From: Christensenella sp. UBA3700 | GTDB lineage: Bacteria; Bacillota; Clostridia; Christensenellales; UBA3700 | Direction of reading: 5' to 3' | Assembly (NCBI GenBank): GCA_002372775.1 | Contig: DFIJ01000078.1 | Coordinates: 2,736-66,735, forward strand | DNA length: 64,000 nt | In this document: one piece after another, positions 1 to 7,617 of the stretch | Layout of the letters: every line of letters begins with the position of its first letter | Position numbering within the stretch: position 1 is the first letter of the stretch | Notes under the pieces: generated by a model | Seen by the model: the letters and a program-made list of their open reading frames with translations, nothing else | Databases searched by the model: none | What the model was told of the DNA's origin: nothing | Position numbers and translations under genes: made by a program

Positions 1-24
1 GTTCGAGCCCTATAGTTTCCACCA
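1..24 (+). tRNA. 3' end of a tRNA, identity unknown (truncated by window start)
   Basis: The first bases are the closing G of a T stem, a canonical T loop (TTCGAGC), the 3' T-stem strand, a 3' acceptor strand AGTTTCC, discriminator A and an encoded CCA. The anticodon lies outside the window, so the identity cannot be read. It heads the tRNA cluster that continues with Gly, Cys and Leu. Confidence 0.8.
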
Positions 25-31
25 ATGTGGT

Positions 32-106
32 GCGGGAGTGGCTCAGTGGTAGAGCGTCGCCTTGCCAAGGCGAATGTCGCGAGTCCGAATCTCGTCTCCC
101 GCTCCA
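32..106 (+). tRNA. tRNA-Gly (anticodon GCC)
   Basis: A complete cloverleaf is visible: acceptor GCGGGAG pairs with CTCCCGC, the D arm is canonical, the anticodon stem TCGCC/GGCGA closes the loop TTGCCAA with anticodon GCC, and CCA is encoded. The T loop reads TCCGAAT rather than TTCGAAT. Position 55, nearly always T (pseudouridine in the RNA), is therefore C. The same change is seen in the next tRNA. Confidence 0.96.
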
Positions 107-118
107 TTAGATGAGAGT

Positions 119-193
119 GGCACCTTGGCCAAGTGGTAAGGCAAAGCTCTGCAAAAGCTTTATTCTCCAGTCCGAATCTGGAAGGTGCCTCCA
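119..193 (+). tRNA. tRNA-Cys (anticodon GCA)
   Basis: Acceptor GGCACCT/AGGTGCC pairs perfectly, the anticodon stem AAGCT/AGCTT closes loop CTGCAAA with anticodon GCA, the T stem TCCAG/CTGGA is intact, and the discriminator is T followed by encoded CCA. As in the preceding tRNA-Gly, the T loop is TCCGAAT, with C at position 55. It lies 12 bases from tRNA-Gly, so the two are very likely cotranscribed. Confidence 0.96.
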
Positions 194-237
194 AAGCATC
201 TAATAAAAAAAGAAAATCATTAATATGACATGCGTGT

Positions 238-324
238 GCCGAGTTGGCGGAATTGGCAGACGCGAGGGACTTAAAATCCCTTGGTCGAAAGGTCGTGCCG
301 GTTCAAGTCCGGCACCCGGCACCA
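238..324 (+). tRNA. tRNA-Leu (anticodon TAA)
   Basis: This is a class II tRNA with a long variable arm. The anticodon stem AGGGA/TCCCT closes loop CTTAAAA (anticodon TAA), the T arm GCCGG-TTCAAGT-CCGGC is canonical, and CCA is encoded. The acceptor GCCGAGT pairs with ACCCGGC except for an A5-C68 mismatch. Unlike its two upstream neighbours it has the normal T at position 55. Confidence 0.95.
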
Positions 325-326
325 TG

Positions 327-357
327 AGAGTTCTTAGAAATAAGAACTCTTTTTTTT
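327..357 (+). terminator. Rho-independent terminator of the tRNA cluster
   Basis: A 10-bp perfect stem AGAGTTCTTA / TAAGAACTCT with a GAAA tetraloop is followed by a run of T, three bases after the tRNA-Leu CCA. Confidence 0.93.
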
Positions 358-367
358 ATTCTTTTTA

Positions 368-376
368 TGGTATAAT
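368..376 (+). promoter_or_regulatory. Extended -10 promoter for the 401 gene
   Basis: TG-G-TATAAT is a perfect extended -10 element directly after the tRNA terminator. No good -35 hexamer is visible in the T-rich DNA upstream. A strong ribosome binding site (AGGAGGG at 387-393) follows before the ATG. Confidence 0.7.
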
Positions 377-400
377 GGAATATGTTAGGAGGGTTTTAAT

Positions 401-934
401 ATGGCAGCAAAAACTAGTAAGAAAAATGACAAAGTAATAGCACTTGTCGCTTCAGTAGCGCTAATTGTTCTTGGAATTCTATTCTGTTTACAAAAGTCAT
501 TAGGTAGTTCTCTAGATTTAGTTCTTGGTATTGTTTTGATCGTTTACGGTCTATTTATGGTATTTTCTCAATATGTTTCAACTAAGACATTCTTAGGCGA
601 AGATAGTATTCTTGGCGGACTTGTGATAGCCCTTGGTTCATATTTTATTATGGTATCTGTAATTGGTTCTATTATTCGTAATGTTGTTCCTGTAATCTTT
701 ATTGTTATGGGATCATTAATGGTGTTAGAAGCATTATGCAGATTCGTTATTAGAAAAAATAAGGATGTTACAGCCTTTGTTGTTTTATTACTTGTAGGTA
801 TAGCAGTTCTTGTAATTGGCGTTTTATTATTAACTGTTTCTGAAGTAATGAAATATGATTATCTAATTGTAGGTATTACATTTATTGTTTTAGGCGCATC
901 TTTATTATTATTTTCACTTTTAGGAAAAAGATAA
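401..934 (+). CDS. Small polytopic membrane protein, DUF308/HdeD-like
   Basis: This 177-residue protein starts with a short lysine-rich cytoplasmic stretch followed by about six hydrophobic segments (roughly residues 12-29, 38-56, 70-90, 92-112, 123-145 and 153-174). Very short loops and glycine-containing helices give the pattern of the DUF308/HdeD short-repeat membrane family, whose biochemical function is not established. The ATG is fixed by AGGAGGG eight bases upstream. It is a single-gene unit with its own promoter and a terminator downstream. The family assignment rests on topology and length only. Confidence 0.7.
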   Translation: MAAKTSKKNDKVIALVASVALIVLGILFCLQKSLGSSLDLVLGIVLIVYGLFMVFSQYVSTKTFLGEDSILGGLVIALGSYFIMVSVIGSIIRNVVPVIFIVMGSLMVLEALCRFVIRKNKDVTAFVVLLLVGIAVLVIGVLLLTVSEVMKYDYLIVGITFIVLGASLLLFSLLGKR

Positions 935-957
935 AATAATTGAATTGTGTTGATTAA

Positions 958-988
958 AGCAGGGGTAGATAATACTCCTGCTTTTTTT
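958..988 (+). terminator. Rho-independent terminator after the 401 gene
   Basis: The stem AGCAGGGGT / ACTCCTGCT (one G-T pair) has a short AT-rich loop and is followed by seven T. Confidence 0.9.
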
Positions 989-1003
989 CTTTTAAAACTC
1001 GCA

Positions 1004-1032
1004 TTGAATAATAATATATTATTTTATATAAT
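1004..1032 (+). promoter_or_regulatory. Sigma-A-type promoter for the esterase gene
   Basis: TTGAAT (1004-1009) and TATAAT (1027-1032) are separated by 17 bases, and the start codon is 20 bases further on. Confidence 0.75.
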
Positions 1033-1051
1033 ATAATTCGAGGGACTAATT

Positions 1052-1987
1052 ATGGCATATAGATTAGGTAAAGCTTTTAGAAAATTCATGATAAAAGAAG
1101 ATACTGAAAGACAAGAAATGCAATTAAAGGAGAATCTATTTGATAAAAAGATTCTTGATGATGTTGAAGTTCTTGAAGATATTCCATATGATGTCGAGGT
1201 AGAAGATTTCCATTTATTTGATATTAATTATTCAAAGTCAATAAAAGGAAAAGTAAGACCAGTTATTATAGATTTTCATGGTGGAGCTTATTACCATGGA
1301 ACAAAAATGATAAACAAATTCTATGTTAAGTATATTGCTTCATATTCAAAATATTATGTAGTAAATGCTAACTATAGATTAATAGATAAAGGCGTAACAA
1401 TATTTGATCAACTTATAGATACTTTAAGATTGGTTGAATATATTTATAATAACGCAGAGAAATATAATTTTGACAAAAAGAACATTTTCATCACAGGTGA
1501 TTCAGCTGGTGCTCATATTGTTGGAATGCTTATTAATGCAATCAATAATAAGGAGTATAGGGAGCAGCTTGGAGTAACTATAAATGATGAAATAAAAATA
1601 AATGCAGTCGGACTTACTTGTGCTGTGTATAACTTTGATGGATTTAAAGAAAAATGGTTTCTAAAACCATTCTTTAAAGACATTATAGACAGAAAGTTTA
1701 AATCTTCTAATAAGACAGATTTAGTTGATGTAATGAAGTATTACACACATAAATGCCCAGTATTTATTAATTCAGCGTATGGAGATTTTCTAAAAGAAGG
1801 TTCACTAAAGGCGTATGAAGAGTTTAGTAAAAGAGGCGTAGATGTTGAAATGAGTTTCTGGGATTCTTCTATTGTAGAAGGAAGAAAACTTGAACACGTT
1901 TATAATATCTTATTCCCATATTACGAAGAGTCGATTACAACTAACAAAACATTCTGTGATTTTATAAAAAAATATACAGTTGATTAA
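1052..1987 (+). CDS. Alpha/beta hydrolase, hormone-sensitive-lipase-type esterase
   Basis: This 311-residue protein has the oxyanion-hole motif HGGAYYHG (near residue 75) and the nucleophile elbow GDSAG (near residue 150). The C-terminal YGD and LEHVYN segments can supply the catalytic Asp and His. This is the layout of family IV (HSL-like) carboxylesterases, which hydrolyse short-chain esters. There is no signal peptide, so it is probably cytoplasmic. The ATG follows CGAGGGA. It has its own promoter. The substrate cannot be inferred, and a peptidase- or acetylxylan-esterase-like role is also possible in this fold. Confidence 0.83.
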   Translation: MAYRLGKAFRKFMIKEDTERQEMQLKENLFDKKILDDVEVLEDIPYDVEVEDFHLFDINYSKSIKGKVRPVIIDFHGGAYYHGTKMINKFYVKYIASYSKYYVVNANYRLIDKGVTIFDQLIDTLRLVEYIYNNAEKYNFDKKNIFITGDSAGAHIVGMLINAINNKEYREQLGVTINDEIKINAVGLTCAVYNFDGFKEKWFLKPFFKDIIDRKFKSSNKTDLVDVMKYYTHKCPVFINSAYGDFLKEGSLKAYEEFSKRGVDVEMSFWDSSIVEGRKLEHVYNILFPYYEESITTNKTFCDFIKKYTVD

Positions 1988-2010
1988 TAGATAAAAAATA
2001 CGAATAATGA

Positions 2011-2030
2011 TAATATACATTAGTATATTA
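2011..2030 (+). repeat. Inverted repeat ahead of the InlB-repeat gene
   Basis: TAATATAC-ATTA-GTATATTA is a perfect 8-bp inverted repeat ending 15 bases before the start codon and just before the ribosome binding site. There is no T tract. It may be an operator or an mRNA hairpin, but its all-AT composition makes chance possible. Confidence 0.4.
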
Positions 2031-2045
2031 ATTTAAGAGGATCCT

Positions 2046-5000
2046 ATGAGAAAAACTTTTGCTAGAAATAATCTGATTATATTATTTTTGTTGGTGCTTA
2101 CAATAAGCATCTTTATGGGATTATTGTCTATAAATATTGCTAAAGCTGATGAACCTGAGTATTTTATAAGACTTAATAATGGCTCAGAAGAAATAACAGC
2201 AATCAAGATAGAAGCAGGTTTAACTCTTCCAACTGCGGAGTCTTTGAATCTTTCAAAAGAAGGCTTTGTGTTTTTGGGTTGGAGTGAATACGATGAAGAG
2301 TATTATAATCAGGCTGCTGTTGAGGATGGAGCAACATTAGACCTAGAATTGGTTGATGAATTAATTGCTGAAGAACGAGATTTCGTTTTATATGCAGCTT
2401 GGGAAAAAGAAGTTCAAGTAACTCTTAATATTGATAACTATTATGTTTTGGAATTAAAAGAAAATCCAACAGATCCAGATGTTATTGATTTAATTTCTGT
2501 TAATTACGATGGCAAATATGATTCAATTGTAGTACCAGATGACTATGAAGAAACTAAAACTATCGCTTACGATTTTGCATTTACATTACCAGAATTTAAA
2601 AATGGTGCTAGTGCAGGTTTTGATTTTGTTGGCTGGTATGAATATGATAATGGCGTTTTCATTCAAAAAACAGGTAATCAAGGCATTTCTTTAAATAGTT
2701 GTGATTTCGATTCAATTGAACTAGTTCCTGTTTTTCAACCACATAAATATAGACTTTTATATAGTTCATCATTTGATGGTACTTCTTTAGTAGTTAGTGA
2801 TTTAAATCGTGATGTTTATTACAACGAAATATTCACTTATCCTTCAGCTCCATCAAATATTATTGAGCACTATACATTCCAAGGTTGGCAATTATATGGT
2901 AATAATAATGCGCCAGTCGGCGAGCTTGTTAATACAAGTGGTGTTTCTATTACTTATGACTATAAATATGCCTTAACTTTAAAACCTGTCTTTAAAGGCG
3001 ATGATATTACAATTTCATATGTAGAATATGATGATTCAGCAATTGTAGGAACTACTACTGTTGAATATGGTACAAAAGGTACACAATTACTTGTTTTAGA
3101 TACTTTGATATCTGAAAGTGCAGATATGAACTTCTTGGGTTGGAAGCTAGACAGTACAAAAATTACTGGAAGCGATGGTATTATAACAAATGCTTTTAAG
3201 CCAGAAACAAATGCCGTTACATTAAAGGCTGATAGAGAAGATATTTATTATTCAATTTCTATGCAAGCTGGAATGATAGCATATTATGAAGGAGAATATA
3301 GTCCTTTTGACATTACTGTTGAGGGCGAGAATAGTTATTTAAGAAAACTTAATTCACATTGGAATGCTTTTTCAACTCCAACAATATCAAATCAAGAAGT
3401 CAATAGTTTATATACATTCGTTAATTGGTCTATTTATACATATGATAGTGCAAATAATAAATGGGAAGATACTGGCGATACTATTAACGCTGGTGTAGAT
3501 ATAGCACATACTTATCATTCTAATGTTTTATTGGTTGCTAACTTTGACTCTGTAGATATAGATGTAACATATGATGAAATTGAAGGATTTACTCCAAACG
3601 TTACTAGTGTTAAATATGCAGATAAAACTGGATTAGATATCCCAACAAAAACAAACTTTACATTCCTTGGTTGGTATGTAGGTGATACTCAAATTACTGA
3701 TGCTGATGGAGAGATGTTAAATATTTGGGGTTATACAACAACTCAACAATTAACAGCTCATTGGACAGGTGATGTATATATCATTAATTTAAATGCACAA
3801 GGTGGAAGTCTAGGTGGAGCGGAATCTTCAAAAGAAGTAACATATGGATCTGTGTTTGATCTTCCTGTTCCAACAAAAGAATATTTTGTATTTAAAGGTT
3901 GGAAAATACAAAAAACTAATGATATGTTACCAGATGTTATATTAACAGATGAAAATGGTAATTGCATTGAAGCATACAATTACTACGATTATTCTAAGAA
4001 TATATGGGTTGATGCAATTTGGGAAGGTATAGAAGTTACCATTAATTACTATGATGGCGAAACTCAATTAGATTTTTCTACAACAGCTACATATAATGAG
4101 AACGTAACATTAGAGAATTATTCAAAAGATGGATATACATTTAATGGATGGAAATTAAATGGTTCAATAGTTTTAGTTGATGAAAATAGAACAACAAAAT
4201 CTAAATGGACTAGAGGTGAAACTACTTCATTAATCGCAGATTTCACACCTAATACATATACTGTTTCATTTAGTGCAACAAATGCATTACCAGACGCTGT
4301 AGTTCCAAGTGGAACAGTTGAAGTCACATATGGTTCTACTGAAGGAGAACTAGGAGTTGCTACTCTTAAAGGTTACAACTTCGCTGGATGGTGCACTTCA
4401 ACAGGAAGATTAATATCTGATAGTGAAGGCCATTTATTAAGTGGTTGGGATATTATAAGCAACGAAGCAGTTGAGTTATATCCAAAAATGAATCCAATTA
4501 CATGTTATTTTAGATTCGTTCCAGTTTATCCTGAGGAGGAAGTGTTTGAGAAGGAAACTGACACAGCTCTTTATGATCAAGACTTCACATTCTTTGTTCC
4601 AACAAGAGAAGGATGGATATTCACTGGCTGGTATTTAAATGATATAGCCCTAACAGATGAGAATGGTCATAGCCTTCAAACAATAAAAGAAGTTACAAGT
4701 ATTAATCTAAAAGAACCTAATAATATTAAGGCTTCATGGTATTTAGTTGAAGTTGTATTAGAGGAAGATCATATTACTTTCACAAATGACATTAATGGAC
4801 AGATACCACTTCATGCTTCAATCAGATTAAGAAAGAATGCATTTGATCAAGCAACAATTGAAGATACATATAATTCTTCAACTATTTCTTGGGAATCAAG
4901 TGATGAATCAATAGCTACTGTATCAAGAGATGGTATAGTAACATGTAAAGGTTATGGATTTGCTACAATTTATGCAATTGCAGATAATGGTGGCAAGAAG

Positions 5001-6221
5001 GTAGCATGTACTATTGGCTCAGCATTATTAACAGTAAACGATGATTGCTCTAGATTAATATATGTTGAATTAAACAACGACAATAGAATTCCAGTTCTAT
5101 GCGAAGATACATCATCAGTTTATTTGATCGTATCAATGGCTAAAGAATATTATGGCTACACAAATAGTGCTGTAATTAGAGATAGCAATAATAACGTTGT
5201 TAGCGAATTAATAAATACTTTTATAGATAAAGTTGTTCCTGCAAATGGAGTTCTACATATCAACTTGATCTATACTGTTACTCTAAAAACAACTGATATA
5301 ATAACATTTAGAACTGCTCATACAAGTTATGAATTTAATCAACAAGTAGAGATTATAGACATAAAGTCTAAAGATGATAAATACTCTATCGGAAAGATTA
5401 GTGCAGTATCTACAGATGGAAATAACAGCGCAGTTGTAAATCAATCTAACCACACATTCATAATGCCTAATTATGATGTGAATGTAGAAATAGCTTTTGC
5501 TAAGATTGATGTTATAACAGGCTCTATTGTTGCTTCTGTAACAACTCCAGAAGGTTTTGAAAAGAATACAGTAATTGCTATTGAGAAAGGAAAGGCAAGC
5601 AGTTCTGAAGTTAAAGTTGACGAAACAAAGGAAGTTGTAGCTGTATATAGCGTATCTATTGCTCAAGCAAATGGAGAGCAATTTACAGGAACTTACACAG
5701 TTAGAATGAAGACTCCAAAAGAAATACAAGGAAAGGATGGAGTTAAGGCAGTATATAAGAATGCGGCCGGCGAAATGGTATTTACACAAGTAGATTTTGA
5801 CGGACAATATATGTCATTCACTTGTGAGGCAACAGGAAATATTTCATTTATAGCTAACTACCATGAATCCGTATTAAATCTAACATGGTTAATAATCGTT
5901 CTTTCATTCCTAGACATGCTGGGCTTTATGGTTATTATAATTATGGCTGTTGCATATAGAGATTGCATTAAGCAAGAAAGAAGAGATGCGCTAAGAGTTA
6001 ATGGTGTTGCTATTGCTCCAATAGCATTATTATCAGCTCCAATCGTGGCTTCACAAATTGCAGGAACAGTTGTATTAGCATTTATCCTTGGTGTAGAAAT
6101 AATGGCAATTGTCTTACTTTCTGGTAAGGTTAAAGAAAAGAGAATATTAAGAGAAGCAGCTAGAAAACTAAGAGAGAGAAAATTACATAAGAATAACAAT
6201 AATAATAGAGCTACATTCTAG
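2046..6221 (+). CDS. Large InlB-repeat surface protein with Ig-like domain and C-terminal membrane anchor
   Basis: This 1391-residue protein starts with a signal peptide (charged start, hydrophobic core 10-31, likely cleavage after AKA at 34). Ten units built around F-x-(G/N)-W follow, near residues 75, 194, 278, 363, 458, 540, 616, 699, 779 and 859. They match the Listeria-Bacteroides (InlB B / Flg_new) repeat, which forms small ubiquitin-like adhesive modules. A Big_2-type Ig-like domain lies at about 900-990 (SWESSDESIATVS). There is no LPXTG signal. Instead two hydrophobic segments (about 1278-1303 and 1319-1358) and a basic tail would anchor it in the membrane. The likely role is adhesion or envelope interaction, inferred from the domains. 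AAGAGGA precedes the ATG. Confidence 0.85.
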   Translation: MRKTFARNNLIILFLLVLTISIFMGLLSINIAKADEPEYFIRLNNGSEEITAIKIEAGLTLPTAESLNLSKEGFVFLGWSEYDEEYYNQAAVEDGATLDLELVDELIAEERDFVLYAAWEKEVQVTLNIDNYYVLELKENPTDPDVIDLISVNYDGKYDSIVVPDDYEETKTIAYDFAFTLPEFKNGASAGFDFVGWYEYDNGVFIQKTGNQGISLNSCDFDSIELVPVFQPHKYRLLYSSSFDGTSLVVSDLNRDVYYNEIFTYPSAPSNIIEHYTFQGWQLYGNNNAPVGELVNTSGVSITYDYKYALTLKPVFKGDDITISYVEYDDSAIVGTTTVEYGTKGTQLLVLDTLISESADMNFLGWKLDSTKITGSDGIITNAFKPETNAVTLKADREDIYYSISMQAGMIAYYEGEYSPFDITVEGENSYLRKLNSHWNAFSTPTISNQEVNSLYTFVNWSIYTYDSANNKWEDTGDTINAGVDIAHTYHSNVLLVANFDSVDIDVTYDEIEGFTPNVTSVKYADKTGLDIPTKTNFTFLGWYVGDTQITDADGEMLNIWGYTTTQQLTAHWTGDVYIINLNAQGGSLGGAESSKEVTYGSVFDLPVPTKEYFVFKGWKIQKTNDMLPDVILTDENGNCIEAYNYYDYSKNIWVDAIWEGIEVTINYYDGETQLDFSTTATYNENVTLENYSKDGYTFNGWKLNGSIVLVDENRTTKSKWTRGETTSLIADFTPNTYTVSFSATNALPDAVVPSGTVEVTYGSTEGELGVATLKGYNFAGWCTSTGRLISDSEGHLLSGWDIISNEAVELYPKMNPITCYFRFVPVYPEEEVFEKETDTALYDQDFTFFVPTREGWIFTGWYLNDIALTDENGHSLQTIKEVTSINLKEPNNIKASWYLVEVVLEEDHITFTNDINGQIPLHASIRLRKNAFDQATIEDTYNSSTISWESSDESIATVSRDGIVTCKGYGFATIYAIADNGGKKVACTIGSALLTVNDDCSRLIYVELNNDNRIPVLCEDTSSVYLIVSMAKEYYGYTNSAVIRDSNNNVVSELINTFIDKVVPANGVLHINLIYTVTLKTTDIITFRTAHTSYEFNQQVEIIDIKSKDDKYSIGKISAVSTDGNNSAVVNQSNHTFIMPNYDVNVEIAFAKIDVITGSIVASVTTPEGFEKNTVIAIEKGKASSSEVKVDETKEVVAVYSVSIAQANGEQFTGTYTVRMKTPKEIQGKDGVKAVYKNAAGEMVFTQVDFDGQYMSFTCEATGNISFIANYHESVLNLTWLIIVLSFLDMLGFMVIIIMAVAYRDCIKQERRDALRVNGVAIAPIALLSAPIVASQIAGTVVLAFILGVEIMAIVLLSGKVKEKRILREAARKLRERKLHKNNNNNRATF

Positions 6222-6240
6222 TAGCAAAAGGGGAAAGGGT

Positions 6241-7071
6241 ATGTCATACGCAGATAAGATTTTTATTAAAAACGTTACAGATATTATGGAAAATGGTGTT
6301 TCTGATGAAATGTATGATGTTAGACCAAAATGGTCAGATGGTACACCAGCACATACTGTCAAAAAGTTTGGTATTGTAAACAGATATGATTTACAAAAAG
6401 AATTACCAATTTTAACTATTAGAAAAACAAACTTCGAAGCAGCCATTGATGAGATTCTATGGATTTGGCAAAAGAAATCAAATAGAGTTGCTGATTTGCA
6501 TTCTCACATTTGGGATCAATGGGTTGGAGAAGACGGAACAATCGGTAAGGCTTATGGCTATCAATTAGGAGTTAAGCATATCTATAAAGAAGGCGAATTT
6601 GACCAAGTAGATAGAGTATTATATGATTTAAAGCATAATCCTAATTCACGTAGAATTATGACAAACATTTACAACTTCCAAGATTTACATGAAATGAATT
6701 TATATCCATGTGCATATTCTATGACATTTAATGTGTCTGGTAACGTTTTAAATGGTATACTAAATCAAAGATCAAATGATATGTTAACAGCTAACAACTG
6801 GAATGTATTACAATATAGCGTACTATTAATGATGTTTGCTCAAGTATCAGGATTAGTTCCAGGTGAACTTGTTCACGTAATTGCTGATGCTCATTTATAT
6901 GACAGACATATTGATCTTGTAAAAGAAGTTATTGCTAAAGAGCAATTTGAAGCTCCAAAGTTAATAATTAATCCAGAAATTAAGAATTTCTATGATTTCA
7001 AACTAGAAGACTTTAAGCTTGTTGATTACAAATATAATTTATTAGGAAAGAAAATACCAGTAGCGGAGTAA
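6241..7071 (+). CDS. thyA: Thymidylate synthase ThyA
   Basis: This 276-residue protein methylates dUMP to dTMP using methylene-tetrahydrofolate. The family landmarks are in order: an SRRIM arginine pair contributing to the phosphate site, the active-site cysteine in YPCAY (C157), QRSND, a NWNVLQY segment, and DAHLYDRHI near the C-terminus. The variant residues around the cysteine (YPCAY for the commoner PPCH) fit a divergent Firmicute branch. AAAGGGGAAAGG precedes the ATG. It is followed five bases later by folA, the classic pairing, since ThyA turns the folate into dihydrofolate that FolA must reduce. Confidence 0.95.
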   Translation: MSYADKIFIKNVTDIMENGVSDEMYDVRPKWSDGTPAHTVKKFGIVNRYDLQKELPILTIRKTNFEAAIDEILWIWQKKSNRVADLHSHIWDQWVGEDGTIGKAYGYQLGVKHIYKEGEFDQVDRVLYDLKHNPNSRRIMTNIYNFQDLHEMNLYPCAYSMTFNVSGNVLNGILNQRSNDMLTANNWNVLQYSVLLMMFAQVSGLVPGELVHVIADAHLYDRHIDLVKEVIAKEQFEAPKLIINPEIKNFYDFKLEDFKLVDYKYNLLGKKIPVAE

Positions 7072-7076
7072 GAAAG

Positions 7077-7580
7077 ATGAAAGCAATAGTAGTAGTAGAT
7101 AAGAATTGGGGAATAGGAAAGAAAAACGATTTACTATTCCATTTGAAGAAAGATATGAAGTTCTTTAAAGAACAAACTATGGGAAATGTAGTTGTAATGG
7201 GTGGTAACACTCTATTATCTCTACCAGGCGCAAAGCCTCTTCCAGGAAGAACAAATATCGTTATTTCTGATGTGTTCAAGAGAGATGATGTTATTATGGT
7301 TGAAACATTCCCAGAATTACTTCAATTATTAAACACATATGATTCAGATAAGTTGTTTGTAATGGGTGGAGCTATGCTATATAAGACTCTTCTTCCTTAT
7401 TGCGACACTGTATATGCAACAAAAGTAGATGCCGATGGACACCCAGAAGTATACTATGAAAATCTAGACAAATTAGAGAATTGGGAATGTGTATATGAAG
7501 GTGAACCTGAAGAAGATGAAGGATACACAATTAGGTTTACAACATACAAGAATAAATCACCAAAACCATTTGTTGAATAA
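7077..7580 (+). CDS. folA: Dihydrofolate reductase
   Basis: This 167-residue protein has the DHFR layout: an N-terminal beta strand, the Met20-loop motif NWGIGKKNDL, the acidic catalytic residue in HLKKDMKFFK (D27 equivalent), VVMGGNTL, PGRTNIVIS and VMGGAMLY (NADPH binding). It regenerates tetrahydrofolate after ThyA. It is coupled to thyA by a five-base gap and ends at a strong hairpin. Trimethoprim would be the expected inhibitor from family knowledge; nothing in the sequence predicts resistance. Confidence 0.95.
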   Translation: MKAIVVVDKNWGIGKKNDLLFHLKKDMKFFKEQTMGNVVVMGGNTLLSLPGAKPLPGRTNIVISDVFKRDDVIMVETFPELLQLLNTYDSDKLFVMGGAMLYKTLLPYCDTVYATKVDADGHPEVYYENLDKLENWECVYEGEPEEDEGYTIRFTTYKNKSPKPFVE

Positions 7581-7588
7581 AAAATAAA

Positions 7589-7617
7589 GTAGAGAAGGAA
7601 ACTTCTCTACATCTTTT
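7589..7617 (+). terminator. Hairpin/terminator abutting the next start codon
   Basis: The perfect 9-bp stem GTAGAGAAG / CTTCTCTAC with a GAAA tetraloop is followed by ATCTTTT and then immediately by the ATG of the permease gene. It looks like the thyA-folA terminator. The only purine-rich stretch that could bind 16S rRNA (AGAGAAGGAAA) lies inside its 5' arm and loop. Confidence 0.8.

Noticed and set aside
5283-5807. Antisense frame of 174 codons inside the InlB-repeat gene
   Set aside because: It lies wholly opposite a gene with clear signal peptide and domains, has no ribosome binding site, and its cysteine/tyrosine-rich sequence is typical of a shadow frame.
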